Below, piece by piece: positions 46,930 to 59,426 of a stretch of 64,000 nucleotides of DNA. The translations under genes and the position numbers were made by a program. A model generated the notes under the pieces. The model saw nothing but the letters and a program-made list of their open reading frames with translations. It did no database searches and had not been told where the DNA came from. The stretch comes from Bryopsis sp. KO-2023 (taxonomy: Eukaryota; Chlorophyta; Ulvophyceae; Bryopsidales; Bryopsidaceae): NCBI GenBank assembly GCA_030272585.1, contig BSYQ01000003.1:5952001-6016000 (forward strand), given 5' to 3'. The stretch's first letter is position 1. Each line of letters opens with the position of its first letter.

Positions 46930-49900
46930 TCAAGAGACAGGGAATCGCCGTGATATTCTGATATGCCTTTCAGCAAACTCACGTATCAATTTTTTCATTT
47001 TTCGTCCGAGTTTCGAGTTGAGAAAGGATCGCCCGAAATTGTTCATGAACTGTGGGCCCTGCTGCCAGACCTCTTCCAAGACAGGAGCCCACGCATTCAC
47101 TGCCTCGCCAGCCAACTCTGCCGGCACCAGTTTCCCTGTGTAAGCTCCGAAAGCCTCCTCCAGCCATCCACGCAACGGACACGCACCCTGTCTGTCTGCT
47201 GTTCTCACCATCGAGGCAAAAAGCAGCAAAATCCCGGTCACCTTGTGCACACGAGCGACCGGCGCCGGTGAAAGCAGCCCCCCTGATTCACAACCACCAC
47301 TCACTTGCCCTCATCCACACTAGATCATTCCCACTTCATGTTTCTCCGGACAGAAACAGATTCTAGTTGTGACATTTTCAACAAGACATAGTTCGGCATA
47401 TTTTTACGTGAATGAAAAAAAGACAGGGAGGATGCTGACCTATCAAGCCTTGAATCAGGAGATTTCCATGATTCTGTGTCCACACCACCAGAGTCCCCAG
47501 CTCCAGCGGAGAGTCAGCCATGGCATACAGGGTGGACCTTATGCAGGACACCGCTGCCGTGGCGATATCCTTGTGTCTGCATCGACAGCATTGAATGGCG
47601 CTCTCCAGCCCATGTTGCATGATCGCCGTCGCGCTCCCGGATGGAAAAACCGTGTGGGACCTTGCGACGCATCCTGAGAGGTTGAGAACAGCCGCACTGA
47701 AATCTGGCAGCTGCATCAAAAGTTGAAAGGCTCTAAGCGATCCCACGCTGGACGACACAAATGCAGCCCCACAGTGGGAGAGGACACAGTTCAAGAGAGT
47801 GGCAATCCGTCCGACCTCGTCCGCCCTGATAGGATCCGACATTGCCCGCACATCCTCAAAACCCCAGATTGATTGAATCGTCGCCAGCAGGTTACCGATG
47901 TGGACCTGATCTCCTGCCATAACTTCAACAGACACACCAAGGGGGATTGCCAGGTGGTAACCCCCCGGATCAGTGAACCTCTTCTTGCAGAGCTCCGTCA
48001 GACCAGGCAGGATGCAGTTTGCCACCTTGCCCAGGTTTGACAAGGCTATTGTGGCGCAATCGGCTGCGAGGCCCAAGCTTTCAGCACCCAATCCACTCAG
48101 GAGCAGGTGCACTATCTGAGGCCAGGTCGAAGTCACGAACATCCACAGCAGCGGATTGCCCTTCGACTGCTCAACACAGAACCAAACATTCGGCATGCAA
48201 CATTATGAATAGCACGTGGAGCTTGGCATATTATATCTTTCTTTCTTTCTTCATTTTTAGGTTCACGACAGAATGGTGATTTCAGACACTCGGGATCGCA
48301 CCCCTTCGTGGTCCTGGTGGAAATCATCTTTGGGAGGTTCATCCGACCACAAGGCTGCCGCCTCAAGCAGCGCCTTCAAAAGATTTAGGGTTTTCGCAGC
48401 AGTGATGTCAATGGAATCGAGGTCGCGGCCCAAGGATTGCTGATTCGCAGCTGAAACCAGGACATCATGGATCGGAGCGAGAACTTGCTGGGATGCTTGC
48501 TGCCTTCACGAAAATACAAAAACACCGACCTCTATCAGCTTCCTGACACTATTTATTCATGCATGTCGTTGCAACAAGGCGGATTTGCCCTTCGCAACTC
48601 CTTATCCTTCTTCCTTCCTTCAAAACACTGCTTTGCTTTGGTATGTCGACCCTTGCCGATATCAAGTTCGGTCGAGTCCGGGGGATGCATCACCTTATTA
48701 ATGCTGGATCAGGGCCTTCGACATTCCGCAGTGCAGCAATTACGGCCACCACAAGCACATCGATCGTGCGACCGTCCAGGGCCGGCTGCTTGCTCTTCTC
48801 CATGACGCTACTCACGCAAGCTACAGGAATGGAAATCTGACTCTGCACAGCGGCCTGGAACAGCCTCTGAATGGCCACGCCTGTCGAATCCCTCGACACC
48901 TACCGATCGACATGTCCTATCTCACTCTTTTCTACCCATAGCGACCAACTTCTCGTCAAAAGTTGCCAGGGACCATGCTCCCATGTCAGACTGCTGGTCG
49001 CACTCGCAACCCTAAACCCACCCACCCCATGTCGAACATAGGAACTGTCCCTGCCGACTTTTAACGGCTTCATAGCAATCACATGATGCGACCACACCAA
49101 ATGTGCAAGCCACACACTCAATGACCCCCAGCACGTCAAACAGAAAGTGCCACCCTTCTCAGCGCTACACAAATAAAGAATACTCACCTCATAGTCCAAG
49201 CCAAGGATCAGCAGTTTCAGAAAACCGGAGAACATCTCTTGCCTCATCTGCAGTGGTCGATCAGCACCCATCAGCGTCTCCGCAAGTGCGCTGATCGCAC
49301 AGGCTATTGCCCGAAACAAGAAACCAGCGGCATTGGGATCAGAGGGCAACTGAATGCTCACAACGCCACCCAACAGGGGGGAGACCAGCTTCCCTGAACA
49401 AAAATCCACACAAATCACGATCCATGCAATAGAATTGCTGGTGACTCTCGAGCATTCGGCTACACCTCGATCGAAATGTCTGTTGTGAGTTTCTTACCAC
49501 CGTTGTGATGTTGCAACATTGCTGGTGCGATCGCCGCTGAGCAATACAGACTGCTCTCCAGATGCTCCCAGATGTAGTTGACGCCATTGCCAGGGACACT
49601 CATGAAGCTGGCCAGAAAGGACGTGTATGAATCTGCCCCAATGGCATCACACAAGTGGCATTGAAGCTCTTGCATCGCCTCGGCAGCTACCCCCAAATCT
49701 ACGAAAAAAAAGAACACCAAAAACTCGATCTTCCCAATTTCTTTTTTCCCAAAAGAAACCAAAAGGGGGTTTCTGTGTGCAAGGACGCACCCTTTCCCTC
49801 CTCATCTGCTGACGAATTACCTGCACCGGTGGCTTCAGGGAGGAAAAATAGCCCCCAGTCTATTCAGAAAATACAGAAATAGAAAAGCACCGGAGCTTGA

Positions 49901-52712
49901 AGCTCACCTTGTGGATCTCGGCAGAAGAGTCCGACCCTCGGCAGGGTTTTCTCGAAAATGACTTCCAGAAGCTTCCTCATCTCTGCTCCCTCCATATAAT
50001 TGTGGGATGCCTCTGCACCAGATTTTCCATTGGACAAGACGCAAGCGATGTGGTCGACAAGGGCTGTGCTGGCTTCCAGCACCGTGATCATCAAGTCTGG
50101 ATGCTTCATGCAGTCCAGCGAAAGACAACTGACAAGAGCCTCCCTGGCCAGCCAACAAAAGGAAAAAGCAGACAAAAAGTGTGGGTTCGAGCAAAACCAT
50201 GCAGTCATCCCTGATAACATATGTCCTGGTTTCGATAAGATGGCGGTGAAGCCATGCATTCTCGTTGTTCCAAAAGGGAGCAGCTGCGTTTCCTTTCTTT
50301 CCTTAATCGCTAACAAACTCAACATGCTCCACAATATGAAACCAATTCATCAACCGAACACATCCACCCGGCAAAATGAAAAGCAAAAAGCACCGATGGA
50401 TTTTTGAAATAACCCATAGGGACAGAGGCAGGGGGTCGGGCATTGAAGAGAAAAACCTACACGTTTTTTTTTTTTTGTGCTTTTTTTTTGGGAGGGTACA
50501 GGTAAATGAGGATGTGTTGCCAGCCTGTGCAGCTTCCACACGAAGCAGATTATCGCCACAGATGCCATCAAAACAGAGCCCTATTCGTGCCCCAAGATCG
50601 CACTCCCCACCTCAATGGGATGTGTTCTGGGCACTGCTCTCGTTTCGCAGTGCCTACGTTACATCACCAAAGAGAAGCGAGGCTGAGTCTGCCATGGCGG
50701 CCAATGGAAAGGAGGAGCTCTAATCAGTGTTGTATCAAAATATGCCCCTGTTTCGATAAAAAGAACAACACCACAGACTGATGCTGCATTGTGTGGTGTG
50801 TGTGTGTGTGTGTTTTTCCACTTTTGTTTTTTTTTTCGAGGGGGGAGGTGGTTCATTACTGGTTCGTCTTTCCTCATACATGGGATTTTTTTTCCAAAAA
50901 GACTGTCCAGTGGCCTTCATAACTTTTTCTTTTTTTGGGGGGGTTTCTCTTCAATGCCCGATCGCACTGCATGACATCCCACACGACATCACCACCAACT
51001 TTTTCTTTCTTCTTCTTTTTTTTTTCTACTTCTCTGGCTTTTTTTTTCGATTTTGGTTCACACAGAGCGGCATCTTACAAATTTGCAAAAGGTATTGGTA
51101 CCTTAACAACTCCCCCTTCCGATCGTTCTGGACTGTTTCCTCAGAGAGGCCCATCAAGCAATCCCCAAACAAGGCCAACAAAGTCCGGCATTTGCCATCC
51201 TCCACTCGACCAGCCGTCACCTCGCCCGACACTTTGTACATAATGCTAATCACCTTGTCTACCAATTGGCGCAACAATTGCGGGGGGGCGAACTCTGCCA
51301 GATCCCCGATGGCCCTCCCCGCTGCCTCCCACACCTCCATGGAAATAAGAGAATATATGTTCATCGAATTCAAGGTGCATTAATGTTGATGGGCCCCCAG
51401 AATGCACCTCCCACACACACATGCACTTCCACCCTCCCTCGCCCCAACAAGAGACGTCGATTCTTAAATTGTGTTTATGCGGAAATGGATATAGCTCCCC
51501 AGGTACAACTAGCAGCAGGTAAGAAACCAAGTTCGGGCATCACCCGACCTAAAAAACGGGGGCAAAACTTCTTTTTTTTTGGGGGGGGGGGAAGAAAGTG
51601 TGACTCACTCACTCACTCACTCACACTTTCTTTATATGTTCGTTGATTAGGTGGTGGCTGAACTCATATTGCAGAAATGGAAAGGGATCCAGCGCACCTT
51701 TTCATCATCAGCACCCAGTTTTTCGAAGCAAAGGTTTGCCAACGCTTCGTACGTTCCAAACGGAGTTTCATGAAGAGCGCCCAAACGGATCCATGCACCA
51801 AAACAGTTGATGAGCGATGTTGCGCCATCTTGCCCAGAAAAACTGGACATCAACCTACTCAACCACATCAACACCGACTCCGACCAGCTCTGAACCCGAC
51901 GCCTCGCATAATAGAGCCAGTCAAGATCCCCTGCATGACACACCAGGAGAATTTCATTTCCATTAGCTTTTTCGCCCTCCATGATTCTGCTTCGGAAGAA
52001 TCCCTTTTCTAATAACCCACTTTAAGGTTGCTTCTGTTCAAACCTTTTCCGAATTCCCTTGCATTCCACAAGGTGGACTCCTTTCATTCAGGTTGTCCAC
52101 TTTCATTTTTCTCCTTTGGCAGGGTGTTCAATTATTTTGGGGGTGAAGTGCTCGGATTCCGTGCGAAGCGAAATGCTGACGAAAACCCGTGGGCTCCAAA
52201 CCGGACGCGTAATGCCTCGTACCCGAAAACCTGGCCCAAGTCTCCCCGACAGCCTCTTCAGCCAGAATCGTTAAGAACACTAGGAAACACTCCCTCGGAA
52301 TGCTGGACTCCACTGTCTGCAAAACGTCCACCCAACGATCCCAGAGTAGCACGAGAGCCGAGAGCCCCAAACAAATTTGCACGAGCAGAGGCCTCGGGCC
52401 ATTTTGATGAGTTTGGATGTACTCCAGAAACACATCCCGCAGCTGGGGCAGGTGCCCTCCCCCCAAAGTGCCCAAGTCGACCCTGACTTTGTTTTTCAAA
52501 GTCTGCGCCGCGAAAAGGTGCAATTCGAAGGGTAGGTTTTTGTTCAAGAGGATGTTGTGCGCAACTTGCCACGCCAGGGGCGAGCTTTGGAACTCTTGCA
52601 GCCATGCTCCAGCCTTTTGCCGTACGTCGGACGCTGTGTCCGTTGCGTGCAACGACAAGAGCACGCGATGGACCTGCTGTTCCAGGGCTTCCGCTCCCTG
52701 GACAGTGGTCAT
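46930..52712 (-). CDS. Importin-beta family karyopherin (transportin-3/MTR10 or importin-13 type), 11 exons
   Basis: HEAT-repeat carrier that moves SR splicing factors or other cargo through the nuclear pore under Ran control. Exons: 52712-52223, 51930-51698, 51334-51102, 50143-49908, 49820-49791, 49698-49498, 49393-49188, 48899-48694, 48503-48302, 48166-47440 and 47309-46930; all joins keep frame, giving 1047 residues (family 920-1000). The N-terminus matches TNPO3 closely in pattern: an opening QQVHRVLLSL helix, GAWLQEFQSSPLAWQVAHNI (TNPO3 [20 protein letters not shown]), LFAAQTLKNKV, then LGLSALVLLWDRWVDVL. The next exons follow the TNPO3 order (INCFGAWIRLGAL, then CLSLDCMKHPDLMITVLEAS). 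The 30-bp exon 5 supplies an acidic loop (SADEEGK) at the place of TNPO3's EETDDFGEF. It ends in a basic helix, KLGRKMKKLIREFAE. TNPO3 and IPO13 subfamilies cannot be separated here. Confidence 0.85.
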
Positions 52713-53254
52713 GAGCAGGACGCCACAGCTCAATGTTAACCAACAACGCGGTGTGTCCAAAATATCCTTTAGGTAGTGCACGTGCCGATCAGATTGAAGC
52801 GGGGGGATTCCCTCTTCGTACAACACAATCCGCAATTCTGGCTCAGTTGTTCCGTGGAAAAACCTGCCACTTGGTAGATGAGCTCTGCGTAGTCCTTTTT
52901 CTGCCAAGCGCACTTCCACCAGCACCGAGTTTCCAACGGGAAGGCCGATTCCCTCTTGTTTGTTTGCGTTGCTCCTGGCGGGCCGTGCTCAGCAGTACAC
53001 TTGTTAAGACACGGCGCGAATTGAACCCAGACCGCAGTGCGAAACGTGAATAATACTAGGTATGTGGACGCTCCAGCCGCACTGAGAACGCCACTCCTTC
53101 GGAGTTTTTACTTGTGCTGACGGTTTCCCGCAGAGACTGCGTCTGTGCCACAATTTGGTTTGTTTCAGTTTTTCGTGTCAGCTGCGTCTGGTCTCAGAGT
53201 GGGCTGAGGTGTGGCTTAGAATGTTTCGGCTCGCGTCTTTCCGCCACGGCGTGC

Positions 53255-53322
53255 TTGATCGTTTCGTATGAGCTCCTCGCAGAAGTGGTTGATCGTTTCG
53301 TATGAGCTCCTCGCAGAAGTGG
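53255..53322. repeat. Exact 34-bp tandem duplication
   Basis: The unit starting TTGATCGTTTCGTATGAGCT occurs at 53255 and again at 53289 without change, so it is a recent duplication. It lies about 550 bp upstream of the karyopherin start. Confidence 0.9.
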
Positions 53323-54530
53323 TTGCTTTGTTACCTCTTGAGATTCTTTAGCACAGCAAGTGGAAATCTGGAGCGAAGCGAGCAACAGCCAACCAGCGAG
53401 GCTTCTGTTCTTGCAGATCAAAAGTCGCAGCGCCTGCTAACGCCCGCCACACGAACACACTCGTGGGTGCATGCAGCCACGGCAGGCAAGCGAGCCACTG
53501 GGCTGATGCGCCCAACGTAGAATGGCGAGTGTATCGTTTTAATGCTGGCGTTTTTAGTCTGGCGACTTGCTTCCTTCGTCGTGGCGGAAAGCAAGGCCTT
53601 TGTATAAGCATGTATGTCTCAGAAAAGAAAAAAAGAAGTTGTTTTGTTTCCTGTCGGGCCTGTTGGGTGCGCCTCGGTTATCAGCCGCATCCGTGTATTT
53701 CCGAGCGACCAGGCAACAGAAACTTCGCTCTCGTCTCGAAGGTGTTTTTTGCTTTACAAAAAAACGCCTTCCACTGCGAGGCAGTTGACAAAAAATTTAT
53801 ACGGGCCTCAAGGAAAGAGGCGATTCCTTTTGAGCGGAACCATGCCTTCATGCTCAACCACAGAGGCAAAATTAGCCCCGTGCGGTCCAGAAAGCGCGGA
53901 TTTCCATCTCGGCCCAATCGCGACTGCCCTCCGACAACAGTTTCTGTTACTCTGCCGACGGTTACTTTGACAGCAGTTACTTTGATAGCAGTCACTCAGA
54001 CAGGAGGGCGTGGTCTGGAAAGGGAATTACCAGAAACCAATCACTAAGCCTCCTCCCGAGACTTGCGCGGCGCTCGCTGAATCCTGGACCCTCCAACGGG
54101 CAACTTTTTTTCCTTTCTTTTTACAGTTTGTACGGTGTCGGAGTGTCTGTCGAGCTAAGAAGAAGCGAGCGTTGGGATCATCCGACATCGGCGCTTTTGT
54201 ATGGCTTTGCAGGTCTAAGGTAGCACTACCAGCAAGGATTTAGAATTCCAGCAGTGAAATGCTTGCATGTGAAGAGACGTTTGGACAATTCCTTCTTTCC
54301 AGCAGCGAAGGAGTGCAAATTGGAAGCTTTCCGATTCCTGTTCAGCGAAGAGATGTAGGAAGTTGGAGAAGTACTGGGAACAAGTAACCGATACCTCTCT
54401 TCCTGCAGCCATAAGTGACTTGCTTCTTTTGCCAAATGTTTGTGTTTCTTAATGCTTTCTAGCGGTTGTGTTGTTTCATCAGGGTGGAAGTCAGAGGTTG
54501 TGGGGAATGCACTGGTGCACATCAACAGAA

Positions 54531-54586
54531 CTGAAGGTTGCATTTTGAATGTGGCCAGCTGAAGGTTGCATTTTGAATGTGGCCGG
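54531..54586. repeat. 28-bp tandem duplication
   Basis: CTGAAGGTTGCATTTTGAAT followed by GTGGCCAG occurs at 54531 and again at 54559, with one base changed near the end of the second copy. Confidence 0.9.
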
Positions 54587-55545
54587 ATTGGTCAGCCAAA
54601 CCGTGATCACTTCCAAGATAATGGGGAAGGTGCAGGCGAAACGGACATCCAAACGAATCGATCGTACTTCCTGATTCTCTTCCAGAACACCAGAAGCCCT
54701 GCAGGCTTCTGTGTTGGAACCCACCCTGTCAAGATTGTGGAACACCATACCAAAGTGGAATATCCCACATTAAAGAGGAGTCTCAAACCAAATCTTCCAA
54801 GGTTTCCAGTCCTCTCAATAAAGCAAAGAGCAAAACACACCACGAAGTATGTACTGTTTCAGCGACCATATAAGATTGGCCTGTCAACACCGCTGCAGTC
54901 AAACGATTTCGATTCTGGCATCCTGAGGTGGTTTGTCCAGCTTCAAAAATAGCACTTCAAATCCATTTTGTTGATCTCCCATTCGTTCGACCCAGAATCC
55001 AACCCCCCATAAAAAAACACACACACAAAAAAAGAAAGAAAACAAAACAATAAAACAATTTCCAACTGATGCCCCAAACCATGAAATGATGTTCTAGTAG
55101 GTTTACAGTGTGCTAACTGAGTGAAACCATTTGATGTGATATCCCTTTTAATCTGTTTTAATCTGTAACCTTGACCCTTTCCCTTCCGATGCTAAATTTC
55201 TCAGAACTATGATTCAAAACCACTTGACTATGTGCCCCCATCAGGAACACCATCCAACTTTTCTTTTACACCATCCATAACTTTTCTCTGATATTTTTTC
55301 TGATCTTTTTTTTGTCACTTCCATATGCTTGTACATAGAAACACTCCAGAAAACAAAAAAAATTCGAGATATCATCCTAACGACCAAAGCCCTCCAATCG
55401 AAATTTATTGGTCTAGGCTCCCCCCCCCCAAAAAAAAAAAGAAATATTCTCCCAGCCTTGAAAGACCAATCGTACACCCCTGTTTCATCACCAAAAAAGA
55501 AAAGATAGTTCTTTGTGAAATTAGGGACGAGCATCTATTTTTATC

Positions 55546-55709
55546 GCATGCACATCGAACATGCACAAATCCAATATATGCACATCAAATCAAACATGCA
55601 TGGAACTGATGCATGCACATCGAACATGCACAAATCCAATACATGGACATCAAACATGCATGGAACTGATGCATGCACATCAAACATGCATGGAACATCA
55701 AATGCATGG
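55546..55709. repeat. ATGCAT-rich tandem repeat, about 2.5 units of 60-65 bp
   Basis: Units begin GCATGCACATCGAACATGCA at 55546 and 55611, with a third, shorter start at 55671 (GCATGCACATCAAACATGCA). Each unit contains several ATGCAT/GCATGC cores and ends in CATGGAACTGAT. Confidence 0.85.
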
Positions 55710-56003
55710 GATGCCGTGAGCATCCCTCCCCCCCCCCGGAATGAAATTGCTGCAAGACTGCTGAGGGCCGTCCTGCATTCCATCAAACCCAGCGATTGCT
55801 ACACAAACAGCTGCTGGTCACATCAATCACAGTTTTCTTGAATACCCGCTTGCAGATTGGCAGAACCTGATCCCACATAAAACAACTAAAGGGAAAGGAA
55901 AAAACAAACAAAAACAAAAAAAATACGATCCAAACCTCTTGGTTTTAAGATAACCAAGCGAGAATCAAACTAGCCCACAGCAGTTTTATCAAATGGAGAA
56001 AAA

Positions 56004-59000
56004 TCAAGCTGTGTCGTCTTTGGTGGTATCTCCATCGGCAGCCAAGGTTTTTGCGACGTCGATCGTCAGAGCTGAGAAGTAGCGCATTTTCGTGAAATCT
56101 ATCCGATGCAGTCGAAGGCAAGTCAGCATGTATTCGGGCAGCTCCTCGGGGCGATTGCCCTGAATGACGAATGCGTTTTCGAAGATCACGTGATGTATCC
56201 TTGGCAGCATGCTGCCCAGAGCTTTCCGTGCAAGGAATGCATAAGAATGGAGGTCGAAATCGATCTCGAAGTAGTTTGGACCGCTGTAGAACTTGTGCTG
56301 GGGACGCGTCAAAAACGGCTTTTCGTTGTACGTTGTGAGAAGCTTCTTTTCCTGAATCGTAAAAAACGAAACAGTGGATCCAGTGGCTTTAATATCTGTA
56401 TTGAACACATATACGAAATAAGGTAGAGAGCTAGACATGTACATTGCGATGCTCCGGTGGTTTATCTCTGAATCATCCAATAACGCATTTCCGTGAACGG
56501 GCTGCACTCGATCATTTGGCCTTGTGTAAAATTCTTTCAATTCAATATACGAAAGTCGAGGAGAAAAAAAACAACAAAAAAACGCCGTTCATTCAGCTAC
56601 TCACAGCTTTCGAGAGGGGGCCTGTCTCGGCAAACTCTTCCACATTGACCACCCTCGGGATGATCTTCAGTCGTGTTCGTGTGGGCTCCGAATTAGGTTC
56701 CCTGCCGTTCTGGATGACCCTCTGCAACAGCCTCACCGCCGCTTGGTGACGGAACGTATCAGGATTGAACCCTTCCTTCAGCACGCAATAATACACCAGA
56801 CTGTGGCCCACCCCGTCGGTATTCCCAAACAGGGTCGCCTGATACATAGGCATTTGCATGTTGATCACCAGCAGCGGCGGGATGCCCCAATCCCGGAGAG
56901 CTTTCTTTTCAGCATCGCTGCGTTTGTAAGGATCGTAAGGTAACACCACGTTTTTAGCGATGTGGTTTTGTTTCAGCTCGAAGGAAAACATGTCGGCGCT
57001 GATCACATCATAGAAGGCACCCTCGCAGCCTGTTTTTTGTCGAGTTTTTAAGTATTCCGCAGATCGGACGCTGTATGAGGAAGGGTCTGTGGGCTCCCAG
57101 TGCTCCGAAGGCTTCTCGTTTGGTGTCGCCTCGAACAACCTCTAGGGGTGGGGACGAAAAACAAACAAACACTGACCAAGCAAAACAGAGAAATTCGACA
57201 CTGATACTGCAGAACTAACGTGGCATTTCCAAGAACCTCATATATCTTGTTTTCACTACAAATCTACACCTTCCAGTCATAAAACAGTTACGTTCAATTT
57301 GGGCTGTCTTTACCAGCCATCATCCTTTCCTCAGCAAAAGAGAGATCCAAAAAATCCTTGACTAAAAACACTACTGCTCACAGAAAGATCAAAAGAATGC
57401 CCCACCTGCAATGTCGATCCAGCCTCTGGTTTCACTGGAAAATGCTTTTTCTGCGAGGCAGATTTGGCCAGAAGTTGCTTGCCGGATGGCCTCATCCCCA
57501 GGCAAGCCGATAAAACCTTCGATTGAGTTTGATTTTGTTGCAATGTGGAGGAGGACACCGATGACTCATGCACCATCAAATCAGCGGCCTGGCAAGCAAA
57601 AAATCACACACATACTCAGTTCTTTTGCCGAGAAATCAGGGACAACCATTCATCGGCCCCCTTGAATAGGATCACCAAAACGTTGTCTAATTAGATCACA
57701 TGGATGGCCTGGGGGTATTATCACCTCTGAAGGCTCTTCCGAAGGTCCAGCTGTGTCTTCATCCAAAGAATTTGGCCTCAGCCGCCACGGCAAGAGGTCC
57801 TGAACAAGAACAGACAAAACACCACAAAAAGGAGGATCCTCAATCATGAGTACAGCACTCGATCTAGACGAGCACGCACTTCTATTGAAATTTTGATAGA
57901 ATCTTTAGTGGATAAAATCTTCTACACTGCTGAATGATGCTAGAATATCGAATGATGTTCCGCGTTGTGGCTTAGCTGGATATGACCTTCATGATTCTAC
58001 ACCAACAAGAAAAAAGAGCTGAAACCGCTGCCTTTCACGGTTCCACAACATAGAGAAAAGTTGCGGTTAGTTGTTCTACCCTGAGTAGGCATCCCAGCTC
58101 CTGAAATAGCTCCTCAAAGTTTTCACTCAAACACACCGACGCTCTTTCACACACATGTATGGAAATATGTGTTCTAGTATAGTTTTGTTCTCCCAAGGAC
58201 AGCGTTTTTTGGAAAGCCTAAGTCCAATTTGTGGAGTTTGAGGAACCCAGTGGCCTAAGTCTTCGAGTTCTAGCTACGAGACATGTTTGAATCTTTCAAC
58301 GGTCTATTGCGTGAGGAGTGACTCGATCGTACCCACAAGGATGTTGGAAAACCGGACTGGCCAGACTCTGCCTCTGGTGGTTGCAAATCTTCCTCATTGG
58401 GGTTTGCGGTCGGGGATGGGCTCCTCTTTGCCACAGACTGCTTGCTCGAGGATCTGTGCAAAGAGGGTGGTTTTTCCAGATTGGGTTCCGACAAATCCGA
58501 CAAACAGTCGAAATACTCCCCTTCACCTGAAGGAGCAAAACAAATCAAAATCATACCATCAAATCACTAATGCATGATTGTTCATCGAGGGTTTCGTGGA
58601 ACTGAGTGTGCAGTGTGGGTTTGGCTACCATCTGCTCAGTGAAATATTGTTCGGAGCAAGTTGCATTGCTGAAGGATATGTCAAATGACATGCGTTTTTC
58701 AAGCATGCATGATTTCATTTTGCATGTTACCAACATGCATACTGGACTGCCCCTTCCTTCCAACTTACTCGACACTAAGGAGCCCTGGTATAGATGGCTT
58801 ACATCAGAATGCTTGGGGATGGTGGATGTCGGGCTGGGGGTCAGCGGTGGCACAACTGATGCAGTAACCAACACCATCGAAAATGAATGAAATCAAGACG
58901 TTCAAGAGAAGCTGTTGGAATTTGGGTGGGCAGCACTGGGTGGTCAGCCCGAGATTTCAGTACCGCGTTGCTGACTGAATCGAACGTGCAGCCATACATC

Positions 59001-59426
59001 ACACGGTTACTAACGTTTCAGGTGCCCTCGCTTTTTCCAGTGTTTCCTCAACGAACTTTCACAGACAGCTTCAGCGAGAGCGGAACCAACGCTTGAGAAA
59101 AGAATGATTCCGAAACCGTGCGCTGGAATTGACCCTCGACGAATCTCACGAACGCATTTCTGTTAATGCCCATACACAACGACGAACCATAGGTTGGAGA
59201 AACGCGGTTTCGACCGAATCACCGGACGACTCGTATTCCCCCGACCGACCGACTCTTCTTAGAACAAGAGCAATCGAAGTGCGGACGCTGTTTTGACATT
59301 GAGCGTACCTGCTGAGGACACGGGATCTGGACCCGCAGTGAGGTCGACTCTACGTCGTTTCCCACGAGAACGGTTTTTCGTTTTATTTTTTTTGCGAAGC
59401 ACAACGCATCCGCAACAACGGCCCAT
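56004..59426 (-). CDS. DUF1336 (EDR2 C-terminal domain) protein with an acylation-type N-terminus, 6 exons
   Basis: DUF1336 proteins occur in plants and some protists; EDR2 itself regulates defence and cell death, but most members have no known role. Exons: 59426-59309, 58526-58333, 57799-57725, 57588-57406, 57141-56605 and 56351-56004; phases agree, giving 484 residues. The protein starts MGRCCGCV, followed by RKKNKTKNRSRGKRRR. Gly2 could be myristoylated and Cys4/5/7 palmitoylated, and the basic patch would hold it to a membrane; plant members start MGxCxS in the same way. An acidic SDLSEPNLE linker follows. The domain covers about residues 215-470: HWEPTDPSSYSVRSAEYLKT, YDVISADMFSFEL, LVYYCVLKEGF, LKIIPRVVNVEEF, then KFYSGPNYFEIDFDLHS and IQGNRPEELPEYMLTCLRLH. 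No START or PH domain is present, unlike full EDR2. It diverges from the SAS6-like gene. Confidence 0.85.

Larger units (their letters stand above)
52713..56003. other. Spacer between the karyopherin start and the DUF1336 gene 3' end
   Basis: About 3.3 kb. 52713-53100 should hold the karyopherin promoter. It contains two short tandem duplications (53255-53322 and 54531-54586) and a tandem-repeat cluster (55546-55709). Open frames at 53463-54047 (plus), 54226-54543 (minus) and 54566-54952 (plus) have no recognised family or splice support; the last (129 codons, ending RWFVQLQK) is the best candidate for a real but unknown exon. 54960-55530 is G-poor on the plus strand, as expected for the 3' flank of the minus-strand DUF1336 gene. 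Confidence 0.5.

Noticed and set aside
50653-50720. Possible extra karyopherin exon (APPFHWPPWQTQPRFSL)
   Set aside because: Direct joining of exon 51334-51102 to exon 50143-49908 already keeps frame and matches the family without a gap.
53463-54047. 194-codon plus frame in the spacer
   Set aside because: Cys/Arg/Thr-rich, no family resemblance and no matching splice sites; probably chance in CG-richer DNA.
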